Source: Rubripirellula sp.
Lineage (GTDB): Bacteria > Planctomycetota > Planctomycetia > Pirellulales > Pirellulaceae
Assembly: GCA_029213145.1 (NCBI GenBank)
Contig: JARGNK010000019.1
Coordinates: forward strand, 8,120-72,119
Length of the DNA: 64,000 bases
Reading direction: 5' to 3'
This document shows, piece after piece, positions 10,668 through 18,980 of the stretch. Both the position numbers and the translations under genes were made by a program. How positions within the stretch are numbered: the first letter of the stretch is position 1; every line of letters begins with the position of its first letter. A model generated the notes under the pieces. The model made no database searches and was not told where the DNA came from. It was given only the letters and a program-made list of their open reading frames with translations.

Positions 10668-11270
10668 TTATTCCCCTTCCCGGGTGACGGCTAGAATTTC
10701 CCCGCCCAGAATCGTAATGGCCTGATCGTCTGAACCGATCAAACTGGCCATCCCGAGCGTTCCGCGAATCGCATTGTCTTCCGGGACGAGCGGCCCAAAC
10801 GTGACAGAGACCGATTTACCAGGCTTGGTCATCGCAATCGGTGCCGAGGAGGCTGACGACAAATACATATCGCATTGGATTGTCTTACCAGCGAGTGAGG
10901 AGATCGTGGAAGCGTCAGTCGTGCCATGTAGCAAAATCGCTGGATACGACCGAGGAGATGTCGATGTGTCGTAGGTCATGATTTGAACGACGTTTGGTCG
11001 ACCATCACCGATTACAATCAATTCAAGATCCGCTTGCTTGCTTGGTTCGGTGGGTGGATTTGTTTTGAGTTGAATATTGCCATTCTCAGGCAAGCGTTCT
11101 GCGACTGCTTCAACCGCGGATTCTGTCAATTGCTTAGTTTTCGCAGTTGCCTCATCCAAGGCTTGCTTTACCTCTTCTTTTGAGCAGCCATTGAATACTG
11201 AAATCGTCAGTGACAAGGCGATGGCGACAACAACGCGGCAAGTCAAAGGGGCGAGCGCTGATCCACACAT
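10668..11270 (-). CDS. Putative lipoprotein, function unknown
   Basis: A 200-residue protein with a hydrophobic N-terminal segment (VVVAIALSLTISVFNGCS). Cys29 could be a lipobox cysteine, although Phe-Asn-Gly-Cys is an imperfect lipobox. A short helical region (EEVKQALDEATAKTKQLTESAVEAVAERL) is followed by a predicted beta-rich domain from about residue 65 to the end. It is first in the three-gene unit 11270 to 8861. A three-copy 22-bp repeat lies about 90 bp upstream of its start and may be part of its control region. No family was recognised. Confidence 0.7.
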   Translation of the reverse strand: MCGSALAPLTCRVVVAIALSLTISVFNGCSKEEVKQALDEATAKTKQLTESAVEAVAERLPENGNIQLKTNPPTEPSKQADLELIVIGDGRPNVVQIMTYDTSTSPRSYPAILLHGTTDASTISSLAGKTIQCDMYLSSASSAPIAMTKPGKSVSVTFGPLVPEDNAIRGTLGMASLIGSDDQAITILGGEILAVTREGE

Positions 11271-11766
11271 GAGGTTGATTTACCGTGGGAGTCCAGAGTG
11301 GAAACGAAGCGAAGCGTCGATGAAACAACGAATCCAAATCTGTTTCAAATCGTGCAGACTATTTGATTCAAACACTTCGTCGTGTTGATTCAAACACTTC
11401 GTCGTGTTGATTCAAACACTTCGTCGTGGCGAATGGAAAAGCCGGCGTCAAATTTTTGGACAAATCAGGTGGCTGACCTCGATGTGGACTGCAACTGTCT
11501 AGCAGTACTTCGTGAGTCTGCGACATTTACCAACCCACCCAAACGGTTGGTGCGGACGTGGTGCGGTGGATCTGTGATGACGGACTAACCGATTAGGCGA
11601 AACTCGATTGACCGTGGATGGGGCCCGATTTCAGATCGCAGAAGTTGATCTACCTGATGTTTTATCAACGGGCTGATCGATTAAATGCGGACTGGTGTGC
11701 AGACGGACATACCGATCGGTGCAACTTGAACCGCTCCGCTGATACCCTTGAGCGACTGCTGATTGA
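11271..11766. other. Intergenic region with tandem repeat, no gene seen
   Basis: Nearly 500 bases lie between two minus-strand genes. The left part holds the promoter side of the lipoprotein operon and the three-copy 22-bp repeat at 11363-11428. The rest has only short frames with no protein-like composition. No RNA gene or terminator with a T tract was seen. Confidence 0.5.
11363..11428. repeat. Three perfect copies of a 22-bp tandem repeat
   Basis: The unit ttgattcaaacacttcgtcg followed by tg occurs at 11363-11384, 11385-11406 and 11407-11428 with no mismatch. The array lies about 90 bp upstream of the lipoprotein operon start. The spacing equals about two helical turns, so it could place a regulator on one face of the DNA, but no protein is known for it. 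Simple replication slippage is the alternative. Confidence 0.95.
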
Positions 11767-12066
11767 TTAGACGCGTCGGCGATCTAACCATCGAAAAAAG
11801 ATCATCACCATCGAGAGTGCACTGGCCAGTAGCAGCGGCGAGGTGAAGGTGAAGAGAATAAAGGTGATGTGTGCTATCCGACCGACGTCTTCCCCGCTGG
11901 TGCCCGTTTTACCCGATACGATCACATTGATTTCGTCTTGGATCGCGGGAACCCGGGATGCGTAAAACAAGCCTGCCGACATCACCGAAAAGATGACCAT
12001 CATCAACATCATGAAGCCCAGGCTCATTTGCGGTGGGCGTCGGCGCGGGGTGACTGCAGACTGCAT
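11767..12066 (-). CDS. Small two-helix membrane protein
   Basis: A 99-residue protein with two strong membrane segments, about 16-38 (MSLGFMMLMMVIFSVMSAGLF) and 67-92 (ITFILFTFTSPLLLASALSM). They are joined by a polar loop, and the ends are Arg-rich on the same side (RRRPP at the start, RWLDRRRV at the end), which fits both termini in the cytoplasm. There is no catalytic motif. It is followed on the same strand, farther downstream, by the lipoprotein operon and preceded by trmL 51 bp away, so it may be co-transcribed with trmL. Confidence 0.72.
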   Translation of the reverse strand: MQSAVTPRRRPPQMSLGFMMLMMVIFSVMSAGLFYASRVPAIQDEINVIVSGKTGTSGEDVGRIAHITFILFTFTSPLLLASALSMVMIFFRWLDRRRV

Positions 12067-12117
12067 GTCCTAATTGTAGCAGCTGACAGAGTTTTTGATG
12101 GCTGATGAGAAATCGAT

Positions 12118-12654
12118 TTACGCCTGGAGTTGCCTCTGCTGCTCATAAAGCACAATTCCGACGGTGGTTGCGAGATTCAGGCTCCGAACATGTTGGCTGG
12201 TGGGCAGGCGAATAGCCCGGGAATCGGCTGGGTCGAGGATTGTTGCCGGTAATCCCGATGTCTCTCGTCCGAAAACGAAGGTATCTCCGCGTTCAAAAGA
12301 GACATCCCAGATGGTTCGCTCGGCAAATCGGGAAAAAAAGAACATCCGTCGCGGAGCTAATTGGGACAACAGGTCCTGCCAGTTAGCCGCATCTCCCAGT
12401 GCGAGGTGCTGCCAGTAGTCGAGTCCAGCTCGTTTCAGCTTGGCATCATCAAGTTGAAAGGCGGTGGGGCGAACGATCCAGAGCTTTGCGCCCACGGCAA
12501 CGCAGGAACGCCCAATGTTGCCGGTATTCTGTGGAATCTCGGGCTGATACAACACCACGTGTGCTGAAAATCGATCGGACTGATCGTTATGATGGGGGTC
12601 GGACACCTGCTCGTTGGGTGTCGGATTTGTCGTCGATGATCTTAATTCACCCAT
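12118..12654 (-). CDS. trmL: tRNA (cytidine(34)-2'-O)-methyltransferase TrmL
   Basis: A 178-residue SPOUT/SpoU methyltransferase that would 2'-O-methylate the wobble nucleotide of certain leucine tRNAs using S-adenosylmethionine. Family motifs are clear: VVLYQPEIPQNTGNIGRSC (motif 1, with the RNA-binding Asn and Arg), FVFGRETSGLP (motif 2) and IRLPTSQHVRSLNLATTVGIVLYE (motif 3, SAM-binding knot). The length is slightly above the usual 155-160 because of about 25 extra polar residues at the N-terminus. A start at a later codon is possible, but the ATG at 12654 is the first good one. It is cytoplasmic. Confidence 0.95.
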   Translation of the reverse strand: MGELRSSTTNPTPNEQVSDPHHNDQSDRFSAHVVLYQPEIPQNTGNIGRSCVAVGAKLWIVRPTAFQLDDAKLKRAGLDYWQHLALGDAANWQDLLSQLAPRRMFFFSRFAERTIWDVSFERGDTFVFGRETSGLPATILDPADSRAIRLPTSQHVRSLNLATTVGIVLYEQQRQLQA

Positions 12655-12698
12655 TCCTTGTTTCCTGTTAGGGCCCCCGCGGGCGCTGCCTCTGATTT

Positions 12699-13403
12699 AT
12701 GCCGATCCAAGTAACCTGTCCGAAATGCCTTAAGCGATTTCAAGTCAGTGACCACTTCGCTGGCAAAACGGGTCCATGCCCCAATTGCAAGGAACAGATT
12801 AAGGTCCCGGACAAGTCTGAAGAAGTCGTCATCCATGCTCCGGACGATGGTGCTCCGAAGGATCGGTCCGGCCGCAGTGTCCTCAAACCCCTTAAAAGAA
12901 AGGAAACGGACGTCACCCGCAAAGGGCTGTTGCTGTCCGGAGCTGCCATCCTAGTCGCCTTTGGGTTGGCATTTGTGGTTCGGTACATGAGTGGTAGCGG
13001 TGATCTCAGCGGTGGCGGCTTATTGGTAGTGAAAGTTGTTGGTGCCCTGCTGCTTGCTCCGCCATTAGTGTGGGCTGGATACACGTTCGCTCGGGATTCT
13101 GAATTGGCACCCTACGTTGGTCCAGATCTACGGAATCGCGTCTTGATATTATCGGTGATTTTGGCCGCGCTGTGGTTGGTCTACGCTTTCATCCCCAGCT
13201 ATGTCATGGAACTCGATTCCGCCTCTGAGATGTCTTACGTCGTCTTTGGGGTGATCTTTTCGATCATGCTGGTAATGGGCGCATTTGCCTCAGTGGGGAC
13301 CTTTGAACTGGAATTTTTAAACGGACTGGTCCACGCCGGCTTGTACTTGCTGGTGACACTTGCGTTGGCTGTTGTTTGTGGGTTCCAATTGGCGACAGGT
13401 TAA
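12699..13403 (+). CDS. Zinc-ribbon (MJ0042-type) multi-pass membrane protein
   Basis: A 234-residue protein that starts with a short zinc ribbon with cysteines at 7, 10, 27 and 30 (TCPKC and PCPNC), followed by a charged linker to about residue 75. Five or so hydrophobic segments follow up to the C-terminus. The N-terminal ribbon with a trailing membrane part is common in planctomycetes, where the function is unknown. The gene is divergent from trmL with only 44 bp between the starts, so promoters must overlap. The TGCCTCT-type leader gives no strong ribosome binding site. Confidence 0.82.
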   Translation: MPIQVTCPKCLKRFQVSDHFAGKTGPCPNCKEQIKVPDKSEEVVIHAPDDGAPKDRSGRSVLKPLKRKETDVTRKGLLLSGAAILVAFGLAFVVRYMSGSGDLSGGGLLVVKVVGALLLAPPLVWAGYTFARDSELAPYVGPDLRNRVLILSVILAALWLVYAFIPSYVMELDSASEMSYVVFGVIFSIMLVMGAFASVGTFELEFLNGLVHAGLYLLVTLALAVVCGFQLATG

Positions 13404-13509
13404 TCAGCGATCGCTTTCCAGACGACCACATCGACAGCTGATTTGATGATTTCATTTTCATCGCCTTTCCAACATACCGCCCAGAACCTGTGGCAGGAGA
13501 ATTGACGAG

Positions 13510-14859
13510 ATGTTGCCGGAAATAGACTCGCTGCATCGAATCGGGTCGTTAGTTCGGATTCCTCCCGCTGATGATGTGCCGTTGTCTGCACGAGTGCGAC
13601 GAGTACTTGATACGGCGCCACTGCGTCGACTGGGATCGATCAGTCAACTGGGAATGGTCAGCTTGGTTTATCCTGGTGCCAATCACTCACGCCTTGAGCA
13701 CACGCTCGGCGTGTATCACAACGCCTTGCGCCTGCTAGCTAGATTTTCAGCAGATGACGAATTCACGTCACGCATCGACCAACCGATGGCGGAGGCGTTC
13801 GTGTTGGCAGCTTTGTTACATGACGTTGGTCATTGGCCCTTCTGCCATCCGATCGAAGACATGCAATTGGGTGAGGTGGGCGAACATGAGACGCGGATCG
13901 CTGATGTGATCGATACTTCCGAATTGGGCCAGTGCATTGAGCAGGATTGGCGGTGCAATTCGCAGCAAGTAATCGATCTGCTGGAACCCAACGGCCTTGC
14001 AGATGAGCAAGCAACCTTTGCAATGAGCTTTCTAGCGAGTTGCCTGAGCGGTCCAATCGACATTGATAAACTCGATTATCTTCAGCGCGATAGTTTGCAC
14101 GCCGGTGTGCCATATGGTAGCCAGTTTGATGTTGGCAGATTGATTAGTTCGGTTCGCATCAATCCCCAATCGGCACGATTAGCGATTGATGAAAAGGGCC
14201 GAACGGCAGCAGAATTGATGGTGTTTGCGCGGTACGTGATGTTCAGCGAGGTGTATTGGCATCATGCGGTTCGTTCGGCCACAGCGATGTTGCAAAGATC
14301 GATTTTCTTGCTGCAAAATCGCGTGGATTTGATTTCCACCTTGCGTATGACAGATGCAGAATGGATCGCAATGTTACGGCGAAGCGCCGAAGGAAGTGTT
14401 GCTGAACCATTGGTGGAAGGATTGTTCGGTCCGACTCGAAGTTTGTACAAACGAATTGCCGAGTTCAACGTTATTGATGGTGGATTGGTCCATCAACGCT
14501 TAGCGAGAAAGCCATATTGGTGGTTGGTAGTGTGCGCGGAACGATTAGCGCAGCACTTAACGCAAGTCACTGGATTGGCAATCCACGCAGCGGATATTCT
14601 AATTGACGCACCACCTGTCAAGCTGGAAGTTGACATCAACATGGATGTGATTGGACGAGATGGGGCGGTGCGAACTCTGGGTGATGTGTCGGCCGTCGCC
14701 TCGGCACTTGCCGAGCGGCAGTTTGACGATCAAGTGAAAAGTGTTCGCGTGTTCGTCCGGCCCGATCTTCGAGCGGCACTGCAGTCGGTGATGGAATCCG
14801 AGCAGTGGAATGAACAATTGCTAATTGTGAGTGAATCCCTGGAACAAGAATTGGTATGA
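13510..14859 (+). CDS. HD-domain phosphohydrolase (YwfO/COG1078-like)
   Basis: A 449-residue HD-superfamily metal-dependent phosphohydrolase. The N-terminal block LRRLGSISQLGMVSLVYPG, then NHSRLEHTLGVYHNA (His64) and LAALLHDVGHWPFCH (His104-Asp105, His108) matches the COG1078 HD family. A later Asp in IDKLDYLQRDS completes the metal site. Family members include dNTP triphosphohydrolase-like enzymes, so a nucleotide or phosphorylated-sugar substrate is likely but cannot be fixed from sequence. AGGAG-type bases lie about 10 bp before the ATG. Its stop codon overlaps the nagB start by four bases (ATGA), so the two are translationally coupled. Confidence 0.9.
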   Translation: MLPEIDSLHRIGSLVRIPPADDVPLSARVRRVLDTAPLRRLGSISQLGMVSLVYPGANHSRLEHTLGVYHNALRLLARFSADDEFTSRIDQPMAEAFVLAALLHDVGHWPFCHPIEDMQLGEVGEHETRIADVIDTSELGQCIEQDWRCNSQQVIDLLEPNGLADEQATFAMSFLASCLSGPIDIDKLDYLQRDSLHAGVPYGSQFDVGRLISSVRINPQSARLAIDEKGRTAAELMVFARYVMFSEVYWHHAVRSATAMLQRSIFLLQNRVDLISTLRMTDAEWIAMLRRSAEGSVAEPLVEGLFGPTRSLYKRIAEFNVIDGGLVHQRLARKPYWWLVVCAERLAQHLTQVTGLAIHAADILIDAPPVKLEVDINMDVIGRDGAVRTLGDVSAVASALAERQFDDQVKSVRVFVRPDLRAALQSVMESEQWNEQLLIVSESLEQELV

Positions 14860-15608
14860 ATACGCCGATGATCTCACCGAATGTTGTGGTCTGCGATAGT
14901 AGTGCTGATGCGGCTCGTTATGTCGCAGATTTGCTGGCCTCGGCCATACGGTCCCAACCCGAGATGATACTTGGCTTGGCAACCGGCGGTACGCCGGTCG
15001 ATGTTTACCGAGAACTCATTCGGCAACATCGCGAAGCAGATCTCGATTGCAGTCGAGTGACTTCCTTTAACCTCGATGAGTATGTCGGATTGCCTTCTGC
15101 TCATCCGCAAAGTTATCGCTATTTTATGCAGCAGCATCTGTTCAAAGAGGCGGGTTTTTCTTCGGCGAATACGCATGTGCCCGACGGGATGGCGGCTGAC
15201 CTCGATCAATACGCCAAGCAATACGAGCAGTTGATTTCTCAAAGCGGCGGGATCGATTTGCAGTTGTTAGGAATAGGCCACAACGGTCACATCGCTTTCA
15301 ATGAACCGGGATCTGCGATGGAAAGTCGCACACGGGTGGTGGAACTTGCGGAGGAAACGATCAACGCCAATTCGCGTTTTTTTGAATCCACCGACGAGGT
15401 GCCACGTCGTGCAATCACGATGGGTATCGGAACAATATTGGAAGCTCGGAAAATTGTTCTGATGGCGACTGGGGAATCAAAAGCCGCAGCGATTGCTGAT
15501 GCTTTGGAAGGTGTTTGTGATCCGAGCAATCCTGCTTCCGCATTGCAGCGACATGCCAACGCCGTAGTCGTACTCGATCCACCGGCAGCGAGTCGCCTTG
15601 GATCATAA
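14856..15608 (+). CDS. nagB: Glucosamine-6-phosphate deaminase NagB
   Basis: A 250-residue glucosamine-6-phosphate isomerase/deaminase that would convert glucosamine-6-phosphate to fructose-6-phosphate and ammonia. Diagnostic motifs are LATGGTPVDVYR (phosphate binding, about 41-52), FNLDEYVGL (catalytic Asp74-Glu75 region) and GIGHNGHIAFNEPGS (about 139-153). The length fits the short NagB forms. It overlaps the upstream HD phosphohydrolase by four bases, so expression is coupled. This enzyme also ends the sialic acid and chitin breakdown routes. No nagA is visible nearby, and the nanA-like gene lies about 41 kb to the right. Confidence 0.96.
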   Translation: MNTPMISPNVVVCDSSADAARYVADLLASAIRSQPEMILGLATGGTPVDVYRELIRQHREADLDCSRVTSFNLDEYVGLPSAHPQSYRYFMQQHLFKEAGFSSANTHVPDGMAADLDQYAKQYEQLISQSGGIDLQLLGIGHNGHIAFNEPGSAMESRTRVVELAEETINANSRFFESTDEVPRRAITMGIGTILEARKIVLMATGESKAAAIADALEGVCDPSNPASALQRHANAVVVLDPPAASRLGS

Positions 15609-15632
15609 TTCTTGCTATTGAAGGGGAGATTC

Positions 15633-17375
15633 GTGTTGCGATTAACAGCTGGGTTTTGGTTGGGAACCGTGACAGGTTGGGCCATTCTCGCGGGTTGGAC
15701 TTTGTTTAGTACATCGGTTTTTGCGGGAGGTCCCTACGATCGGCCTGTAGGTGATCCCCATCAAAGTCGTTCCACCGTGATCTCCACGCAAGGGATGGTT
15801 GCGACCAGTCACCCGCTGGCGGCGTCAGTTGGGTTGGACGTCTTAAAAGATGGCGGGAATGCGGTTGATGCTGCGATCGCGACGAACGCGATGCTGGGTT
15901 TGGTCGAGCCAATGAGTTGTGGCATTGGTGGCGATCTATTTGTGATTTATTGGGACGCCAAAACTGAAAAACTGTACGGTTTGAATGCTAGTGGCCGCAG
16001 TCCTTATGGGTTGAATCGAAACGTATTTGCCGAGCAGGGTCTCAAACAAATACCAATCACGGGTCCGCTTTCTTGGTCCGTGCCTGGTTGCGTCGATGGT
16101 TGGTTTGAATTGCATCAACGATTTGGCAAGCACGGTTTCGATAAGATCTTGCAACCCTCAATCGAGTACGGCGAAAACGGTTTCCCTGTCAGCGAGATCA
16201 TTGCTGGTTACTGGAGCAGTGCTGACAAAGCATTCGCTGATTACCCCGACTCAGCTGCGACCTATTTGATTGATGGGAAACCACCCCGTGAAGGAGATCT
16301 CTTTCGGAATCCGAATCTGGCGGACACCTATCGCCGGCTTGTTGCAGGAGGTCGTGAAGAATTCTACCGGGGTTCAATTGCCAAGCGGATCGTTGATTTC
16401 AGCCAGCAACATGGTGGCTATTTTAGTCTTAGAGATTTTACAGATCACACCTCAACCTGGGTTGATCCAGTTTCCACGAACTATCGAGGCTACGACGTTT
16501 GGGAGTTGCCACCGAATGGACAAGGCATTGCCGCGTTGGAAATGCTGAACGTGCTAGAAGGCTACGACATAGCCAGTATGGGACCGTTGGACCCGGAGTA
16601 TTTGCACCGATTTGTTGAGGCTAAAAAACTGGCGTTCGCCGATCGTGCCAAATTCTATTCTGATCCTGATTTCAACGAACTGCCAATCGCTGAATTGATT
16701 TCGAAGGCATACGGTGATCGGCAACGACAACGGATCGATCTGCGCAAGGCTGCCTCGGACGTGGATGCAGGGGATCCTATCTTGCAACAAGGTGATACCG
16801 TCTATCTGACAGTGGTGGATAAAGATCGGAATTGTTGTTCATTCATCCAAAGTAACTATTACGGATTTGGATCGAAAGTCACCCCGGGTGATGTGGGTTT
16901 CGTGATCCAGAATCGCGGTGCTTTATTTGCTTTGCAGGAAGAGCACCTCAATCGGCTTGAGCCCCATAAACGACCCTTTCATACGATCATTCCCGCGATG
17001 GTGACCAAGGATGGAAAGCCTTGGCTCTGCTTTGGTGTGATGGGTGGTGACATGCAACCGCAAGGTCATGTCCAAATTTTGGTGAATCTGATCGACTTCG
17101 GGATGAACGTGCAGCAGGCGGGTGATTCACCACGGATACGGCACGTTGGATCACAGCAACCGACTGGAACGGAAATGGATGGAAGTGGAACAGTCAACGT
17201 AGAAAGTGGTATCCCAGATGAGGCCGTTCGTGGTTTGCTTGCCCGCGGCCACCGGATCGCACGAGTTGCCGGAGGTGGTTACGGTGGTTACCAAGCGATT
17301 CGGATTGATTGGAAACGGGGTACGCTGCATGGTGCAACTGAACCACGTAAAGATGGAATGGCAACTGGTTACTAA
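15633..17375 (+). CDS. ggt: Gamma-glutamyltransferase (Ntn-hydrolase)
   Basis: About 580 residues from a GTG start at 15633, with the Shine-Dalgarno AAGGGGAG at 15621-15628. An upstream TTG at 15612 is in frame, but the SD and the signal peptide fit GTG better. A signal peptide or anchor (about residues 3-31) precedes the family start. Motifs are DGGNAVDAAIATNAMLGLVEP and CGIGGDLFVIYW in the large subunit. GDTVYLTVVDKDRN (Thr about 389 from GTG) is the expected autocleavage nucleophile, followed by QSNYYGFGSKV, and the C-terminal GGYGGYQAIR block is also present. It is probably periplasmic and hydrolyses or transfers gamma-glutamyl groups from glutathione-like peptides. Confidence 0.93.
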   Translation: MLRLTAGFWLGTVTGWAILAGWTLFSTSVFAGGPYDRPVGDPHQSRSTVISTQGMVATSHPLAASVGLDVLKDGGNAVDAAIATNAMLGLVEPMSCGIGGDLFVIYWDAKTEKLYGLNASGRSPYGLNRNVFAEQGLKQIPITGPLSWSVPGCVDGWFELHQRFGKHGFDKILQPSIEYGENGFPVSEIIAGYWSSADKAFADYPDSAATYLIDGKPPREGDLFRNPNLADTYRRLVAGGREEFYRGSIAKRIVDFSQQHGGYFSLRDFTDHTSTWVDPVSTNYRGYDVWELPPNGQGIAALEMLNVLEGYDIASMGPLDPEYLHRFVEAKKLAFADRAKFYSDPDFNELPIAELISKAYGDRQRQRIDLRKAASDVDAGDPILQQGDTVYLTVVDKDRNCCSFIQSNYYGFGSKVTPGDVGFVIQNRGALFALQEEHLNRLEPHKRPFHTIIPAMVTKDGKPWLCFGVMGGDMQPQGHVQILVNLIDFGMNVQQAGDSPRIRHVGSQQPTGTEMDGSGTVNVESGIPDEAVRGLLARGHRIARVAGGGYGGYQAIRIDWKRGTLHGATEPRKDGMATGY

Positions 17376-17540
17376 TCGCTTCGTCAGGCGTTCAACAAAG
17401 GTCGCATGCCGTTGCAACCGATCGACGTGTTGATGCGGATGAATCTTTTTGGGTCGGGCGACGAGTGTCAGGCTGATTCGCTATGGCGATTGATCGATCG
17501 TCGATTGGTAGCGATCGGCAGCACTCAACCAATCGATCCA

Positions 17541-18980
17541 CTAAACCAAGATGTCATGCACCACTTGGGATGGCTCGACACCGGTTAACCGCATATCGAG
17601 CCCTTGGTGCCGTACGGTGAAGCGACGATGATCGATTCCAAGCAGGTGCAACATGGTGGCGTGTAGATCACGGACATGAACGACATCATCCACCGCGTGG
17701 TAGCCCAGTTCGTCGGTGCCGCCGTGACTGTAGCCGGGTTTGATTCCACCACCTGCCAGCCACATGGAGAAACCTTTGATGTGGTGATCGCGTCCGGCAC
17801 CACCTTTTCCTTGGAACATTGGGGTGCGACCAAATTCGCCACCCCAAATGATTAAGGTATCTTCGAGCATGCCACGTTGTTGCAGGTCTGTTAGCAACGC
17901 CCAAGTTGGGCGATCGGTCAGTCCACAGCAAGTGTTCATGTATTGGACCAAGCCACCGTGATGATCCCAGCCACGGTGGTACAACTGGATAAATCGGACT
18001 CCACGCTCCGCCAATCGCCGTGCTAACAGGCAATTCGATGCGTAGGTACCATCACCCGGTTTGGCTCCATACATATCCAGAATATGTTGGGGTTCGTCTG
18101 CTAGATCTGCCAACTCGGGAACCGAGGTTTGCATTCGATAGGCGAGCTCGTAGGTGGAGAGGCGGGTTTCGATTTCCGGGTCACCCGTCTTGTCCAATTG
18201 GTGTTGGTTTAACGCGCTTACTGCGTCGATTAGGCGTCGCTGTTGCTTTCGCGTAATGCCGGGTGGTGGCTGAACGTAGTTGACCGGCTGTCCACTGCCG
18301 TTGAACTCGACTCCCTGAAACCGGCTAGGTAGAAAACCAGCTGACCATTGTCGGGAGGCGATCGGTTGAGGATTACGGCCTCCCACGCTGGTCAGCACTA
18401 CGAAGCCAGGCAAATTCTCAGTTTCACTGCCAAGCCCGTAGGTCACCCAAGAACCCATCGAGGGCCGTCCGCTGATAGCGGTCCCAGTGTTCATAAACGT
18501 GTGAGCTGGGTCATGGTTGATTTGTTCTGTCACCAAGGAGCGAACCACACAAATCTGATCGGCCATCTTTTGATGGAATGGTAGGAAATCGCTGATTAAC
18601 TGACCGCTGTTGCCGTATTTGGCAAACTTCGTCAACGGTCCCTGGCACTTCAGCTGTTTTCCCTGCAGCTGGGCGATAGGCTGTCCCTGGGTAAACGAAT
18701 CTGGCATCGGCTGACCGTCGAGTTCAGCCAACTTTGGTTTGTAATCAAAGGTTTCCAAATGGGAGGGGCCACCTGCCATGCAAAGAAAGATGACACGTTT
18801 CGCCTTGGGTAGATGGTGGGGCGTATCCGAGCGGCCGGATGCATTTGCATCAGCACCGGCGGCTGCTGCATCGTTCGCCAGCATCTTGGTCAAAGCGAGA
18901 TGGCCCAAGCCGATTCCACTTCCTTTTAGAAACGTTCGTCGCTGAACCATTGACGATTCGGGTGTGAATGGATTGTTCAT
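17541..18980 (-). CDS. DUF1501 (sulfatase-like fold) protein
   Basis: A 479-residue DUF1501 protein. The start resembles a twin-arginine signal (SMVQRRTFLKGSGIGLGHLAL, with Arg-Arg-x-Phe-Leu-Lys), so export through Tat is likely. Family motifs include KRVIFLCMAGGPSHLETFDYKP and LIIWGGEFGRTPMFQG, then GRDHHIKGFSMWLAGGGIKPG, with the conserved His pair that suggests a metal site like those of alkaline phosphatase/sulfatase enzymes. Biochemical function is not established. The gene overlaps the PSD1 gene by four bases (ATGA) and is the usual downstream partner of that family, so the two are one operon. Confidence 0.95.
   Translation of the reverse strand: MNNPFTPESSMVQRRTFLKGSGIGLGHLALTKMLANDAAAAGADANASGRSDTPHHLPKAKRVIFLCMAGGPSHLETFDYKPKLAELDGQPMPDSFTQGQPIAQLQGKQLKCQGPLTKFAKYGNSGQLISDFLPFHQKMADQICVVRSLVTEQINHDPAHTFMNTGTAISGRPSMGSWVTYGLGSETENLPGFVVLTSVGGRNPQPIASRQWSAGFLPSRFQGVEFNGSGQPVNYVQPPPGITRKQQRRLIDAVSALNQHQLDKTGDPEIETRLSTYELAYRMQTSVPELADLADEPQHILDMYGAKPGDGTYASNCLLARRLAERGVRFIQLYHRGWDHHGGLVQYMNTCCGLTDRPTWALLTDLQQRGMLEDTLIIWGGEFGRTPMFQGKGGAGRDHHIKGFSMWLAGGGIKPGYSHGGTDELGYHAVDDVVHVRDLHATMLHLLGIDHRRFTVRHQGLDMRLTGVEPSQVVHDILV

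Noticed and set aside
15612-15632. Earlier TTG start for gamma-glutamyltransferase
   Set aside because: The GTG at 15633 has a good AAGGGGAG upstream and keeps the signal peptide intact.
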